58,339 bases of DNA, from positions 1 through 58,339 of the forward strand of contig CALLUJ010000093.1 of the NCBI GenBank assembly GCA_938011245.1. Direction: 5' to 3'. Shown here piece by piece: positions 1 through 8,206 of this stretch (positions within the stretch are counted from its first letter, which is position 1; the number at the start of each line of letters is the position of its first letter). The notes below the pieces were generated by a model that had not been told where the DNA came from, made no database searches, and saw nothing but the letters and a program-made list of their open reading frames with translations. The translations under genes and the position numbers were made by a program. The DNA comes from an uncultured Aquimarina sp. (GTDB taxonomy: Bacteria > Bacteroidota > Bacteroidia > Flavobacteriales > Flavobacteriaceae).

Positions 1-275
1 CCCTAGACTTTGACTGAAATTAAAAAATAAATTAAGTAATCGATATTTTTTATTATTAACGTATAGATAAGCATTTATCATGGAGTTTTAGTTTGCGTTG
101 TATTTGTAAATATAAATCATAACTATTTAATTATTAAGTGCATTTTTAAGTTTGTTGAGTAATATTTTGAAACAGTTAGTATATAACAATCTTAATAGTT
201 AAAAAGACACTAACTTATCGGATTAACACAGAGCCGAATTTTTATATTTTGTTTTTAATTTTTCTCTTTTAAAAA

Positions 276-294
276 GCCAAATTAAAAATTTGGC
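276..294. repeat. Small perfect hairpin
   Basis: Arms GCCAAATT (276-283) and AATTTGGC (287-294) pair perfectly around AAA. It sits beyond the 3' end of the minus-strand SIMPL remnant, so it could act as a terminator. On the minus strand it is followed by a run of A and T (TTTTTAAAAGAG) rather than a clean T-tract, so that role is uncertain. Confidence 0.4.
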
Positions 295-347
295 GGACTT
301 TCTAGATATACACAAACATTTTGTTTAAGCACTTATTAGCAATGTTT

Positions 348-367
348 TATACACCGTGTTGTGTAGC
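348..367 (+). repeat. Left copy of 20-bp inverted repeat flanking SIMPL pseudogene
   Basis: This copy reads TATACACCGTGTTGTGTAGC. The reverse complement of 1097-1116 reads TATATACCTTGTTGTGTAGC, so 18 of 20 positions agree. The left copy lies just past the 3' end of the SIMPL remnant and the right copy just before its 5' end, so the two bracket the gene closely. This is compatible with a cassette or mobile-unit boundary. No recombinase is present in the window to support a mechanism. Confidence 0.6.
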
Positions 368-371
368 GTTT

Positions 372-1079
372 TTACTCTATTTCAAATTTTATTACAACTT
401 CACTTTCTACTTTAATTGGCTTAAATTCAATTTCAGTTTGTTTTAATTCTTGTTTTCTTTTTATACCGTAACCAATTACAGCAATTTTCTCAAGAACGAC
501 ATCATTATAATCATTTGTGCCTTGTTGAAATTTATCTCTAATATAAATAGCTTTAATTATTTTTTGATTTAAGGGCTTAATTAAGGCTTCAGCTTGTTTT
601 TTTGCTTTTGCAGTGACTTTGGATTTAAGTATTAGTTTCAATTCCTCTATTTTAGAGTATTCGGTTCTATCTAAGTTTACATTTGAAATACCTATTCGTT
701 CTAATTCTACCAATACTTTTCCTGCTGTTTTTGCATTATAAACTTCTACTTTAAAAGCTTTACTTTTTATAATATCTGTTTGCTTAAAAAAATATTTTTT
801 GAAGTTACTAGCTAAATCAACTAAGGTTAATTGTTTTTCAATATTAATACCTAAAGAGACAAGCTTATCTATCATTTTAGTTTGTCTTACTTAAATAGGA
901 ACTTTATTTTTACTATCCTTTTCACTAATTATAATATCTAAATAAATAATATCAGGTTTTACTAGAGTATCTACTTTAGCACTAGTTTCTAAATATGCCT
1001 TGTCAATAAAATTTTTAGTTTGGCTTAAGCTTGTTAAACAATACAACAATGGAAGTATAGTTGTAATTAGTTTTGTCAT
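372..1079 (-). pseudogene. SIMPL-domain (DUF541) periplasmic protein, broken by in-frame stop
   Basis: Two open stretches on the minus strand share one frame. The first (1079-891) starts with a signal peptide ending near LTSLSQ and enters a SIMPL-like beta region (PDIIYLDIIISEKD). The second (875-372) continues with the rest of the domain (SLGINIEKQ, YDAKTAGKV-like, GISNV, KAKKQAEAL). Only a TAA at 893-891 and five sense codons separate them. Read through, the product would be about 235 residues, a normal size for an exported SIMPL protein. The lesion is a single nonsense codon, so loss may be recent; the downstream part has an ATG but no signal peptide. SIMPL proteins are poorly characterised periplasmic or outer-membrane proteins, and I assign no specific role. 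The family call is fairly secure, and a sequencing error at one base remains possible. Confidence 0.75.
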
Positions 1080-1096
1080 TTTATCTTGGTTTTAAT

Positions 1097-1116
1097 GCTA
1101 CACAACAAGGTATATA
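1097..1116 (-). repeat. Right copy of 20-bp inverted repeat flanking SIMPL pseudogene
   Basis: This is the reverse-complement partner of 348-367 (18/20 identical), placed 17 bp upstream of the SIMPL start codon. It is followed outward by GTTTATAACCACC at 1117-1129. The outward sequences of the two copies are not alike, so the repeated unit is short. Confidence 0.6.
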
Positions 1117-1181
1117 GTTTATAACCACCCTTCGAGATAGTTACAAAACTATATACTTTACGTTAATAATAAAAAATATAG

Positions 1182-1230
1182 ACTATAAATAGAGATACAT
1201 GTGTATTACACATGTATCTCTATTTATAGT
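1182..1230. repeat. Perfect 24-bp-arm palindrome
   Basis: Arms 1182-1205 and 1207-1230 are exact reverse complements around a single T at 1206. A 49-nt near-perfect palindrome in a gap between two minus-strand genes is unlikely by chance. There is no T-tract on either side, so it does not look like a standard intrinsic terminator. It might be a transcript-end stabiliser, a protein binding site or a cruciform. Confidence 0.75.
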
Positions 1231-1270
1231 TCTGCTTTGTGTTGCACATTTTAAACTTGCCTCTAATTAA

Positions 1271-1339
1271 TAGCGCTTTTATTTTAAAGCCTTTCCCTTT
1301 AGATTTATCTCTAATGGGAAAGGCTTTAAAAAAGCGCTA
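1271..1339 (-). terminator. Long hairpin terminator after rhaT-like gene
   Basis: Arms TAGCGCTTTT...CTTTCCC (1271-1297) and GGGAAAGG...AGCGCTA (1316-1339) pair over about 24 bp with one bulge, loop 1298-1315. It starts 3 bp past the stop codon of the symporter gene. U-rich runs lie inside the stem rather than after it, so it is a strong 3'-end hairpin and a probable terminator. Confidence 0.6.
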
Positions 1340-1342
1340 AAA

Positions 1343-2353
1343 CTAAGAAACACTATTAGCATAGCCTATAGTAATAACCGCTATAATAAGTACTAAAAGC
1401 CCTAATAAAAGGGTGTTAAATGGCTTTTTTGCTCCTTCCCATTCTTTGTTTAAGTATGCCCAAAAGTTCCCAACAATAAGTGAAAGACCTAATAGAATAG
1501 GCCAACCTACTACAGATCCTAATTTCCCCATTAATGTAGCTCCTTGCCCATAAATACCAAGAGCTCCAAACCAAAGTACTGCTGCCCCAATAGACCAGGC
1601 ATAAGCTTTACCAGAATTAGGTGTTGCAAAAGAATTCCATGTGTTATTTTTAAATAAAAGGAATACCGCATATAAAGCGTTTATTAAAAAACCACCCCAC
1701 AATACAACAACCCATATTGCTAAACTACTGTTACGAGAAATTGCTCCAGCAGATTCTGCAATTTCGCCTATAGGTCTTCCTTTATCAAATCCAATAGCTA
1801 AAAAGGCTGATAGTAAACCACTTAAAACAGCTATTACAATACCTGTTTTAAGGTTTACTTTTTTATTTGCTTCTTCCGTTCCTGCCAATAGTTTATCTTT
1901 TTGAACCCCTGCATAAGCTGTTATAGCAACACCAATTAACATAATAGCTACTCCTCCTATAATGTAAGGAAATGCAGGTAAAGCTGTTGCATTTTCTATT
2001 GTAAAGAAAGGTATTAGGCTACCTGCTGCAGAACATACCCCCATAACAATTCCGTAAGTTAACGAAATACCTATATAAGGTATGCTTTTTCCAAACATAA
2101 TACCTCCTACTCCCCATAAAGCACCAAATGCCATAGCTAATAGCTTTACATTTATTGGTGCATTGGTTACTACGCTAAATAAGTTTGGTGTTACAAATAA
2201 TGCCCATATTGTTGGTATAAGTATCATTGCAAAAATAGAATGTACAAGCCACCATGCTTCCCATTTTAGAGGCTCCATAAACTTCATTCCAAGTCCAAAA
2301 GAACCTTGAAATATACTTGCAAAAATAACTAGTAAGAGCGGGAAAAATTCCAT
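1343..2353 (-). CDS. rhaT: RhaT-family sugar/proton symporter
   Basis: This 336-residue, very hydrophobic protein has about ten predicted membrane segments and resembles the L-rhamnose-proton symporter family (RhaT, in the drug/metabolite transporter superfamily). Supporting features are the N-terminal LLVIFASIFQGSFGLGMKF segment, the W-rich stretch KWEAWWLVHSIF and the segment GALWGVGGIMFG. The length matches the family (about 340). It would import a sugar at the inner membrane with a proton. No rhamnose catabolic genes adjoin it; its upstream neighbour on the same strand is a VOC-fold protein 148 bp away. The true substrate is therefore open. A long hairpin follows the stop codon. Confidence 0.8.
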   Translation of the reverse strand: MEFFPLLLVIFASIFQGSFGLGMKFMEPLKWEAWWLVHSIFAMILIPTIWALFVTPNLFSVVTNAPINVKLLAMAFGALWGVGGIMFGKSIPYIGISLTYGIVMGVCSAAGSLIPFFTIENATALPAFPYIIGGVAIMLIGVAITAYAGVQKDKLLAGTEEANKKVNLKTGIVIAVLSGLLSAFLAIGFDKGRPIGEIAESAGAISRNSSLAIWVVVLWGGFLINALYAVFLLFKNNTWNSFATPNSGKAYAWSIGAAVLWFGALGIYGQGATLMGKLGSVVGWPILLGLSLIVGNFWAYLNKEWEGAKKPFNTLLLGLLVLIIAVITIGYANSVS

Positions 2354-2501
2354 AAATATAATTTTAATTCGTTGTTGTTTAATAATTGTTTAAATATTCA
2401 ACTGTTTAGCAAACACAAAAAAGCTCTTTATATAAAGCTTTGCATATTCACTGTAAAGTAATTTTTATTATCCTTTTAATGGATTTGAAATGTAATAGAA
2501 A

Positions 2502-2822
2502 TTATTCTTTAATTTCCATAAATTCAATTGGAGCGCCATTATGTTCAATAAAGGCAACTCGAACACCTTCTCCCGGAGAAAACGTAGGCACAATAATGTT
2601 TTTGCCCGCTAATGCTTCTTCTATATTGTCTACATAATAAGCGGTATGCGGTAATCTTTGAACTAACTCGTGCATTGTACTATCTTTTTCAAATTTAACC
2701 CATTCAATATTGTATTCATCTTTATCAAATTCTGTATAATGAATTTTTAAAGGTTCGTAAAATCCATCCCATTTTTTATCGTCTGTAGTAGGTATTCCTA
2801 CATGGCTAAACTTATAGTCCAT
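2502..2822 (-). CDS. VOC (glyoxalase/dioxygenase-fold) family protein
   Basis: At 106 residues this has the size of a single-domain vicinal-oxygen-chelate protein. The start MDYKFSHVGIPT fits the first beta strand with a metal-ligand-type His, and PHTAYYVDNIEEAL plus HNGAPIEFMEI fit the second beta-alpha-beta-beta-beta module with a closing Glu. The family includes glyoxalases, epimerases and dioxygenases, and substrate cannot be read from sequence. It lies upstream of the RhaT-like symporter on the same strand and could serve the same sugar or acid pathway, but the 148-bp gap leaves co-transcription unproven. Confidence 0.7.
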   Translation of the reverse strand: MDYKFSHVGIPTTDDKKWDGFYEPLKIHYTEFDKDEYNIEWVKFEKDSTMHELVQRLPHTAYYVDNIEEALAGKNIIVPTFSPGEGVRVAFIEHNGAPIEFMEIKE

Positions 2823-2852
2823 ATTATCTAATATTTTTTTAATTTATTGAAG

Positions 2853-2933
2853 AGTTAGTAACTACTTGGATTCTTAATCTATTAACTCTACTAGAGAAGT
2901 CCAATTCTTTTTATTTAATAAGAGTTACTAACT
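2853..2933. repeat. 11-bp inverted repeat in 291-bp intergenic gap
   Basis: AGTTAGTAACT (2853-2863) and AGTTACTAACT (2923-2933) are exact reverse complements 59 bp apart. They lie upstream of the VOC gene on its strand and downstream of the ABC exporter. They might be a split operator or a long-range stem. Nothing else recognisable was seen between 2823 and 3113. Confidence 0.4.
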
Positions 2934-3113
2934 TAAGAATTTAAATTTAAATTCCTAAGTCAAAAGAGAAGTTTATCGAACATTGATTTAGTATTCATTC
3001 TTTTTAAGAAACAAATTATCAACAATTCTATTATAAAAACAGTTTACATATCTTGTGAATATACCTATGCGTTATGATATTCAGATAGTCAAAAACGATA
3101 CTAATTAATAATT

Positions 3114-4856
3114 TTAAATTTTAGCTTGTAGAGTGTATAAATTGTAATAGCGTCCTTCTTTTTCAATTAATTCTTCATGGTTACCACTCTCTGCTATGCT
3201 TCCTTGTTCAATAACGAGAATTTGATTGGCTTTTTTAATGGTACTTAAACGATGGGCGATAACTAAGGTAGTACGTCCTTCCATAAGGTTTTCTAAACTC
3301 TTTTGAATTAAAGATTCGCTTTCTGTATCTAAATTAGAGGTTGCTTCGTCTAAAATTAATATTTTAGGATCTGCCAATATTGCTCTTGCAATGGCTATAC
3401 GCTGTCTTTGACCCCCAGACAATTTTACCCCTCGCTCGCCTATTAACGTTTCTAAACCATCTTCAAATCGGTCTGTAAATTCATTTACGTAAGCAGACGA
3501 TACCGCTTTCAATACTGCTTCTTCCGATGCATTTTCGTTAGCAAAAACTATATTCTCTCTAATGGTTCCCTCAAATAAAAATTCATCCTGTAAAACTACT
3601 CCTAATCTATTCCGGTAGGTATTTAACTTTACTTTACTTAGATTAACTCCATCTATAGTAATAAGTCCCGACGTTGGATTTAAAAATGATGCTGTTAACC
3701 CTGCTATTGTAGATTTTCCCGATCCCGAACTTCCTACAAGAGCGGTAACACTGCCTAGCGTTGCTTCAAAAGAAATATTATGAAGCACCTCCTTTTCTTC
3801 TTCTTGATACGAGAAGCTAACGTTATCAAAGACTAGAGTTCCTGAAATTTCTTCTAACTCAATATTTCTATGTGGTAAATTATCTTCTGAAATTTCATTC
3901 ATTAATTCTTCCGTACGATCCAACCCTGCTAAAGCATCGGTTATCTGACTTCCAATATTACTCATTTGAACAATTGGAGCAATCATAAAACCTAATAATA
4001 ATGTAAAGGAAATAAACTCTCCTGTGGTTAGCGTATCGTGCATTATTTTATAGCCCCCAATACCCATTATTCCAGTTGTGGCTAAACCTAATAAAAAAGT
4101 AGACGAGCTAGTCATTAATGCTGTGGCTGTTAAACTTTTTTTTACATTTTCGAATAGCCTAAGTGCTCCCTCTTCAAACGTGGCATTTTCTTTTTTTTCA
4201 GCATTAAAACCTTTAATTACCCTTACTCCCGCAAGTGTTTCTGTTAACCTTCCTTTTACTTGGGCGTTTATTTTAGCTCGTTTTTTAAAAATAGGTCTAA
4301 TGTATTTAAACGCTTTTAAGGCTACAACCCCAAAAACAGCAACGGGAACTAAAACAAAAACCGTCATCCACACACTTATTCGAAGCAACAATATCAAAGA
4401 AATAATTGCCGTAAATGTTCCTCCTATAAGTTGTACTAAACCTGTTCCTATAAGATTCCTAACACCTTCTACATCACTCATTATTCTGGACACCAATGCT
4501 CCCGATTTTTGATTATCAAAAAAAGAAATTGGTAATGACAACACTTTTTTCTGAACTTGAATCCTCAATTCTGAAATTAAGTATTGTGCTTGTACGCTTA
4601 AAATACGGGTTAACAAAAACGACGTAATAGCTTGTAATGCTATAGCTACAATAACACCTCCAATAAGTAGTTTAAGTTTTTCTACATCTTTACTAGGAAT
4701 AATATCGTCCAATAAATACTTACTAGCTAACGGCAATGCTAAACCTGCCAAACGACTAAAGATTATTAAGATAAGTCCTATAAACACTAACCTTCTTCTA
4801 GGCCAAATAATCGTTTTAAAAGCAGAAAGTAAATTTATTTTCTTAGTTTTTTCCAT
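3114..4856 (-). CDS. ABC exporter, fused permease and ATPase
   Basis: This is a half-transporter of 580 residues, the usual size for MsbA/MDR-type exporters. Residues about 15-310 form six membrane segments. The nucleotide-binding domain has Walker A GSSGSGKST, the Q-loop region VVLQDEFLFEGTIRENI, the signature LSGGQRQRIAIARAI, Walker B ILILDEATS and the switch His in IAHRLST. It should work as a homodimer in the inner membrane exporting a lipid or hydrophobic compound; the substrate cannot be told. The gene for an aldose-epimerase-like protein ends 37 bp upstream on the same strand, so the two may share a transcript. Confidence 0.9.
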   Translation of the reverse strand: MEKTKKINLLSAFKTIIWPRRRLVFIGLILIIFSRLAGLALPLASKYLLDDIIPSKDVEKLKLLIGGVIVAIALQAITSFLLTRILSVQAQYLISELRIQVQKKVLSLPISFFDNQKSGALVSRIMSDVEGVRNLIGTGLVQLIGGTFTAIISLILLLRISVWMTVFVLVPVAVFGVVALKAFKYIRPIFKKRAKINAQVKGRLTETLAGVRVIKGFNAEKKENATFEEGALRLFENVKKSLTATALMTSSSTFLLGLATTGIMGIGGYKIMHDTLTTGEFISFTLLLGFMIAPIVQMSNIGSQITDALAGLDRTEELMNEISEDNLPHRNIELEEISGTLVFDNVSFSYQEEEKEVLHNISFEATLGSVTALVGSSGSGKSTIAGLTASFLNPTSGLITIDGVNLSKVKLNTYRNRLGVVLQDEFLFEGTIRENIVFANENASEEAVLKAVSSAYVNEFTDRFEDGLETLIGERGVKLSGGQRQRIAIARAILADPKILILDEATSNLDTESESLIQKSLENLMEGRTTLVIAHRLSTIKKANQILVIEQGSIAESGNHEELIEKEGRYYNLYTLQAKI

Positions 4857-4893
4857 AGTAAGGACAATATTAGAATAATTGGGTTTTTAAGAA

Positions 4894-5778
4894 TTAACAC
4901 ACTTCTATTTTATAGGAGGCTGTAAAATTCTGTTTTGCTTCTAAATGTACACTTCCTTCTTTATCGAATAGGTTATGAGTGCTATTTATGATATCGGCAT
5001 GCCCTATCCAAGGCTCAATACATACAAATGGAGCTGCTGGTTTTGCCCATATCCCTAAAGAAGAAAAGCCTGGATAGCTCACTTTTAAAATTGGACCATT
5101 AGGCCCTACTAAGTCTACAGATCGTGATTTTAAGTCTTTAAAAACTAAAGCATCGTTATTAAATAATTCTTCGGTAAGTTGTAATCTTGTACTGTCTTTT
5201 AAAACTAACTCTGTTTCTCCATTTAAAAGTCCTTTTTCATTTAAAAAATGTCTAGCACTATTTTCTGAAGTTTCGAATTCTAATGTATAATCTTTACAAC
5301 TAATTGTTTCCGAAATTGGTGTATTAAATGCGGGGTGTCCCCCTATGGAACAAGGCATTGTTTCTGATCCTAAATTGGAAACATCATGAGATACTTTAAG
5401 GCTTTTTCCCGAGAGTGTGTACGTTACTTTGAATTCAAAATCAAAAGGATATCGTTCTTTAGTTACGCTATTAGATACAAAGAGACATTCTATTTTGGTA
5501 TTGTCTATTTTATTGAATTGCCATCGATCACTTTTTCTTACTAATCCATGTCTAGGTATTTCATATTGTTGATTTTTGTGTGTATAAAAACCTTCTTTCA
5601 ATTCGCCTACTATTGGAAATAATATTGGGGCTTGTCCTGTCCAATATGATGGATTTCCTTGCCAAAGTAATTCTTCGTTATTTTTTTTATTAAAAATACT
5701 TCCTAGACCCGCCCCTGTATTTTTAATTATTACTTTTAAAAACTGGTTTTCTAAATGATGATGTGGTAATTTTTCCAA
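4894..5778 (-). CDS. Aldose 1-epimerase family protein (LacX-like)
   Basis: This 294-residue protein is made largely of beta strands and matches the galactose-mutarotase-like fold. PILFPIVGELKEGFY and YEIPRHGLVRKSDRWQF resemble the substrate-site His region, and CSIGGHPAFNTPIS carries the second conserved His. WAKPAAPFVCIEPWIGHAD resembles the catalytic Glu region near the C-terminus. It lacks a signal peptide, so it is probably cytosolic. The LacX-like branch is assigned to interconversion of sugar anomers or sugar phosphates, and no substrate is proven. The gene sits just upstream of the ABC exporter on the same strand. Confidence 0.8.
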   Translation of the reverse strand: MEKLPHHHLENQFLKVIIKNTGAGLGSIFNKKNNEELLWQGNPSYWTGQAPILFPIVGELKEGFYTHKNQQYEIPRHGLVRKSDRWQFNKIDNTKIECLFVSNSVTKERYPFDFEFKVTYTLSGKSLKVSHDVSNLGSETMPCSIGGHPAFNTPISETISCKDYTLEFETSENSARHFLNEKGLLNGETELVLKDSTRLQLTEELFNNDALVFKDLKSRSVDLVGPNGPILKVSYPGFSSLGIWAKPAAPFVCIEPWIGHADIINSTHNLFDKEGSVHLEAKQNFTASYKIEVC

Positions 5779-5860
5779 AGCTTTAAATTTTAGGATAACT
5801 AGATTATTTCTAACAAAAATTCAATTTTAATAACAAAATTCTAGTTAAGTTAACAGTAAT

Positions 5861-7240
5861 TTATCTTTTATTTCGTTTACGATTGGCTATTTTATCGCCT
5901 TTAGTTTTAGGCTTCTTGTATTTTTTAGCTATTTCTCTACGGTAAGAGCCTCCTAAGTTTTCTTTTTGATTTTTTTCTTTTTTATCGTGAAATGCTTCGC
6001 CTTTCTCTGGACTTTGAGCACCTTTTTTACGCCTTGTAGTATCTATTTCAATTACTTTTGGACGTTCTTCTGGGGTTAATTCTTCCGATATTTCTATGTT
6101 GGAAGGAAATGAAATTTCTGTTATTTTCATTTGCATTAAATTTTCTATTTTCTCAAGGTATTCCTCCTCCTTCACTGTAGACATCAAAATAGAACTTCCT
6201 TTTTTCTTTGCTCGTCCTGTGCGTCCAATACGATGCATATAATTTTCTGGATAATCTGGAGTATCTAAACTAATTACATGCGACACCTCTTCAATATCCA
6301 CTCCCCTCGCCATTACATCGGTTGCTATTAGAATTCTATTTTCTCCTTCTTCAAATTGACGAATACTTCGCAACCTATAATTTTGAGTTTTGTTGGAATG
6401 GATTACGCAAGATTCCGTAGGAAACACTTCTTCTAAGTAATCAAAAATCATATCGGCTCTGCGTTTATTTCCTGCAAAAACAACAACTTTTTTATATGCT
6501 TCGTAATCGTCTAATAAATAAGAAAGTAAATTTAGTTTGGTATAAAAATTCTTAACCTTATATTTTATTTGGCTTATGTTTTTTAAGGGAGTTCCACTCA
6601 CTGCTACTGAAATACGAGCAGGCTGAATAAAGGAATCGTTTATAATTTTGGTAACCTTATCGGTCATGGTTGCCGAAAACAGAATACCTTGTCGTCGCTT
6701 AGGTAGTAACTCCAAAACGTTTTCAATTTGAAATTTAAACCCCAAATCCAACATTACATCTACTTCATCTATAACTACTTTTTGAATCCCTTTTAACACT
6801 ATTGCTCTGGCTAGTGCCAAATCATATAATCGCCCAGGGGTAGCAACAATAATATCCGTTCCTTCTGCCAAAGCCTTTTTCTGAGTATTAATATTAGTTC
6901 CTCCAAAAATTCCAATGGTTTTATGATTCAAATATTGAGTTAATTTCTCTAACTCGTCTACTACTTGTACTACTAATTCCCTAGTAGGAACTATTATAAG
7001 TACTCTTGGATTAATTTGTTGTTTGTAAGGTAACACTCTTAAAATGGGTAAACAATAGGCTAATGTTTTACCTGTTCCTGTTTGAGCAATTCCAACTACA
7101 TCTTTACCCGACATAATTACAGGAAATGACTGCTCTTGTATAGGGGTTGGAGTTTTAAATCCTAGATTATTAAGTGCATTTAACAGTGGAGTGTTTAAGT
7201 TTAAGTCGGAAAAATTCACAGCAGTTGTATTTTTATACAA
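5861..7240 (-). CDS. DEAD-box-type ATP-dependent RNA helicase
   Basis: RecA-like domain 1 shows the Q motif (TPTPIQEQSFP), motif I AQTGTGKT, Ia PTRELV, TPGRL, motif II written DEVD instead of DEAD, and SAT. Domain 2 shows ATDVMARGVDIE and HRIGRTGR. A basic tail (KKYKKPKTKGDK, NRKRNKR) follows, as in cold-shock or ribosome-assembly helicases of Bacteroidota. The coordinates given start at a TTG that overlaps a promoter-like TACCTTTG (7245-7238). A GTG at 7219 (then NFSDLNL) is therefore the more likely start, giving about 452 residues. It stands alone and is divergent from the esterase gene. Confidence 0.9.
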   Translation of the reverse strand: MYKNTTAVNFSDLNLNTPLLNALNNLGFKTPTPIQEQSFPVIMSGKDVVGIAQTGTGKTLAYCLPILRVLPYKQQINPRVLIIVPTRELVVQVVDELEKLTQYLNHKTIGIFGGTNINTQKKALAEGTDIIVATPGRLYDLALARAIVLKGIQKVVIDEVDVMLDLGFKFQIENVLELLPKRRQGILFSATMTDKVTKIINDSFIQPARISVAVSGTPLKNISQIKYKVKNFYTKLNLLSYLLDDYEAYKKVVVFAGNKRRADMIFDYLEEVFPTESCVIHSNKTQNYRLRSIRQFEEGENRILIATDVMARGVDIEEVSHVISLDTPDYPENYMHRIGRTGRAKKKGSSILMSTVKEEEYLEKIENLMQMKITEISFPSNIEISEELTPEERPKVIEIDTTRRKKGAQSPEKGEAFHDKKEKNQKENLGGSYRREIAKKYKKPKTKGDKIANRKRNKR

Positions 7241-7245
7241 AGGTA
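7238..7245 (-). promoter_or_regulatory. Promoter -7 element of helicase gene
   Basis: TACCTTTG on the minus strand matches the Bacteroidota -7 consensus TAnnTTTG exactly. No clear TTTG -33 box lies at the expected distance. It argues that translation begins downstream, at the GTG at 7219. Confidence 0.45.
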
Positions 7246-7364
7246 AGGTTATTGGTGTTGTTGAACTACAGCTAACTTTTAATTAAATAATTATTAAAAA
7301 GATTCTTAAGTTAAAAATGGTTATCACGAAAAAACAATATTTTTACAGTCTATAAAAAAGACCT

Positions 7365-8024
7365 ATGAATTTATCTCTTCATCATATTACAAGACCTTCT
7401 AATTCTACAAATAAACAACCACATGCTCTGTTTCTTTTTCATGGATATGGAAGTGATGAAAATGATTTATTTAGCTTTGCCTCGGAATTACCCGAAGAAC
7501 TTTTTATAATTTCTGTAAAAGCACCTATACCAATGCAACCACATGGAAATGCTTGGTACACGATACACTGGGATAATTTAAATGGAAAATTTAACGATAC
7601 TAAAGAAGCTATTACTGCTAGGGATTTAATTGCTCGTTTTGTAAAAGAAGCTACAGAAGCATATTATTTAAACCCTAATACGATTTCTTTATTAGGTTTC
7701 TCACAAGGATGTATCTTAAGCTTAGCCGTAGGACTAAGTTATCCTACGTTAGCAAAAAACATTATTGGTTTAAGTGGGTATATTGATCCAAATATATTGC
7801 GAGCTGGTTATGAAAATGCTGATTTTTCTAGTTTAAATATTTTTATTTCCCATGGTACTTCAGATCAAGTAATCCCTTTAGAATGGGCTCAAAAAACACC
7901 TGTCTTTTTAGAAAACATAGGCATCCAAACCAAATTAAAAACGTATCCTGTGGGACATGGTGTGGCTCCTCAAAACTTTTATGATTTTAAACAATGGCTT
8001 ATCCATAAGCTAAAAGATTTTTAA
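7365..8024 (+). CDS. Alpha/beta-hydrolase, phospholipase/carboxylesterase family
   Basis: A 219-residue single-domain hydrolase of the carboxylesterase/thioesterase (YpfH, Est) type. LFLFHGYGSDENDL forms the oxyanion-hole HG motif, LLGFSQGC holds the nucleophile Ser, HGTSDQVIP holds the acid Asp and YPVGHGVAPQ the catalytic His. No signal peptide is present, so it is cytosolic. It should cleave short acyl or phospholipid esters; the natural substrate is unknown. It is divergent from the helicase and separate from the next plus-strand gene by 182 bp. Confidence 0.85.
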   Translation: MNLSLHHITRPSNSTNKQPHALFLFHGYGSDENDLFSFASELPEELFIISVKAPIPMQPHGNAWYTIHWDNLNGKFNDTKEAITARDLIARFVKEATEAYYLNPNTISLLGFSQGCILSLAVGLSYPTLAKNIIGLSGYIDPNILRAGYENADFSSLNIFISHGTSDQVIPLEWAQKTPVFLENIGIQTKLKTYPVGHGVAPQNFYDFKQWLIHKLKDF

Positions 8025-8206
8025 TACATAAATTAGATTAATCAACCTTATACTTCTTCTTAACTTAAGACCGGCTTAACTTTGCGAATCATTATTTTAC
8101 AGATTCGTAATATACATATTCTTTTTATTAATAGACTCCTAACTACAACCTTCACCTATATTAAAGTAGCTCTTTTACATTTATGGAAACTTAAAAATAG
8201 TCTATA

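Larger units (their letters stand above)
1..371. other. AT-rich non-coding stretch at window edge
   Basis: I see no convincing gene here: stops are frequent in all frames. It contains a short perfect hairpin at 276-294 (8-bp arms GCCAAATT/AATTTGGC, 3-nt loop). It ends in a 20-bp element at 348-367 that recurs inverted on the far side of the neighbouring pseudogene. The stretch may be the tail of an intergenic repeat unit rather than simple spacer. Confidence 0.5.

Noticed and set aside
8085..8107. Short inverted repeat CGAATC/GATTCG between the esterase and nuclease genes as a terminator
   Set aside because: Six-base arms, an 11-nt loop and no T-tract are too weak to call.
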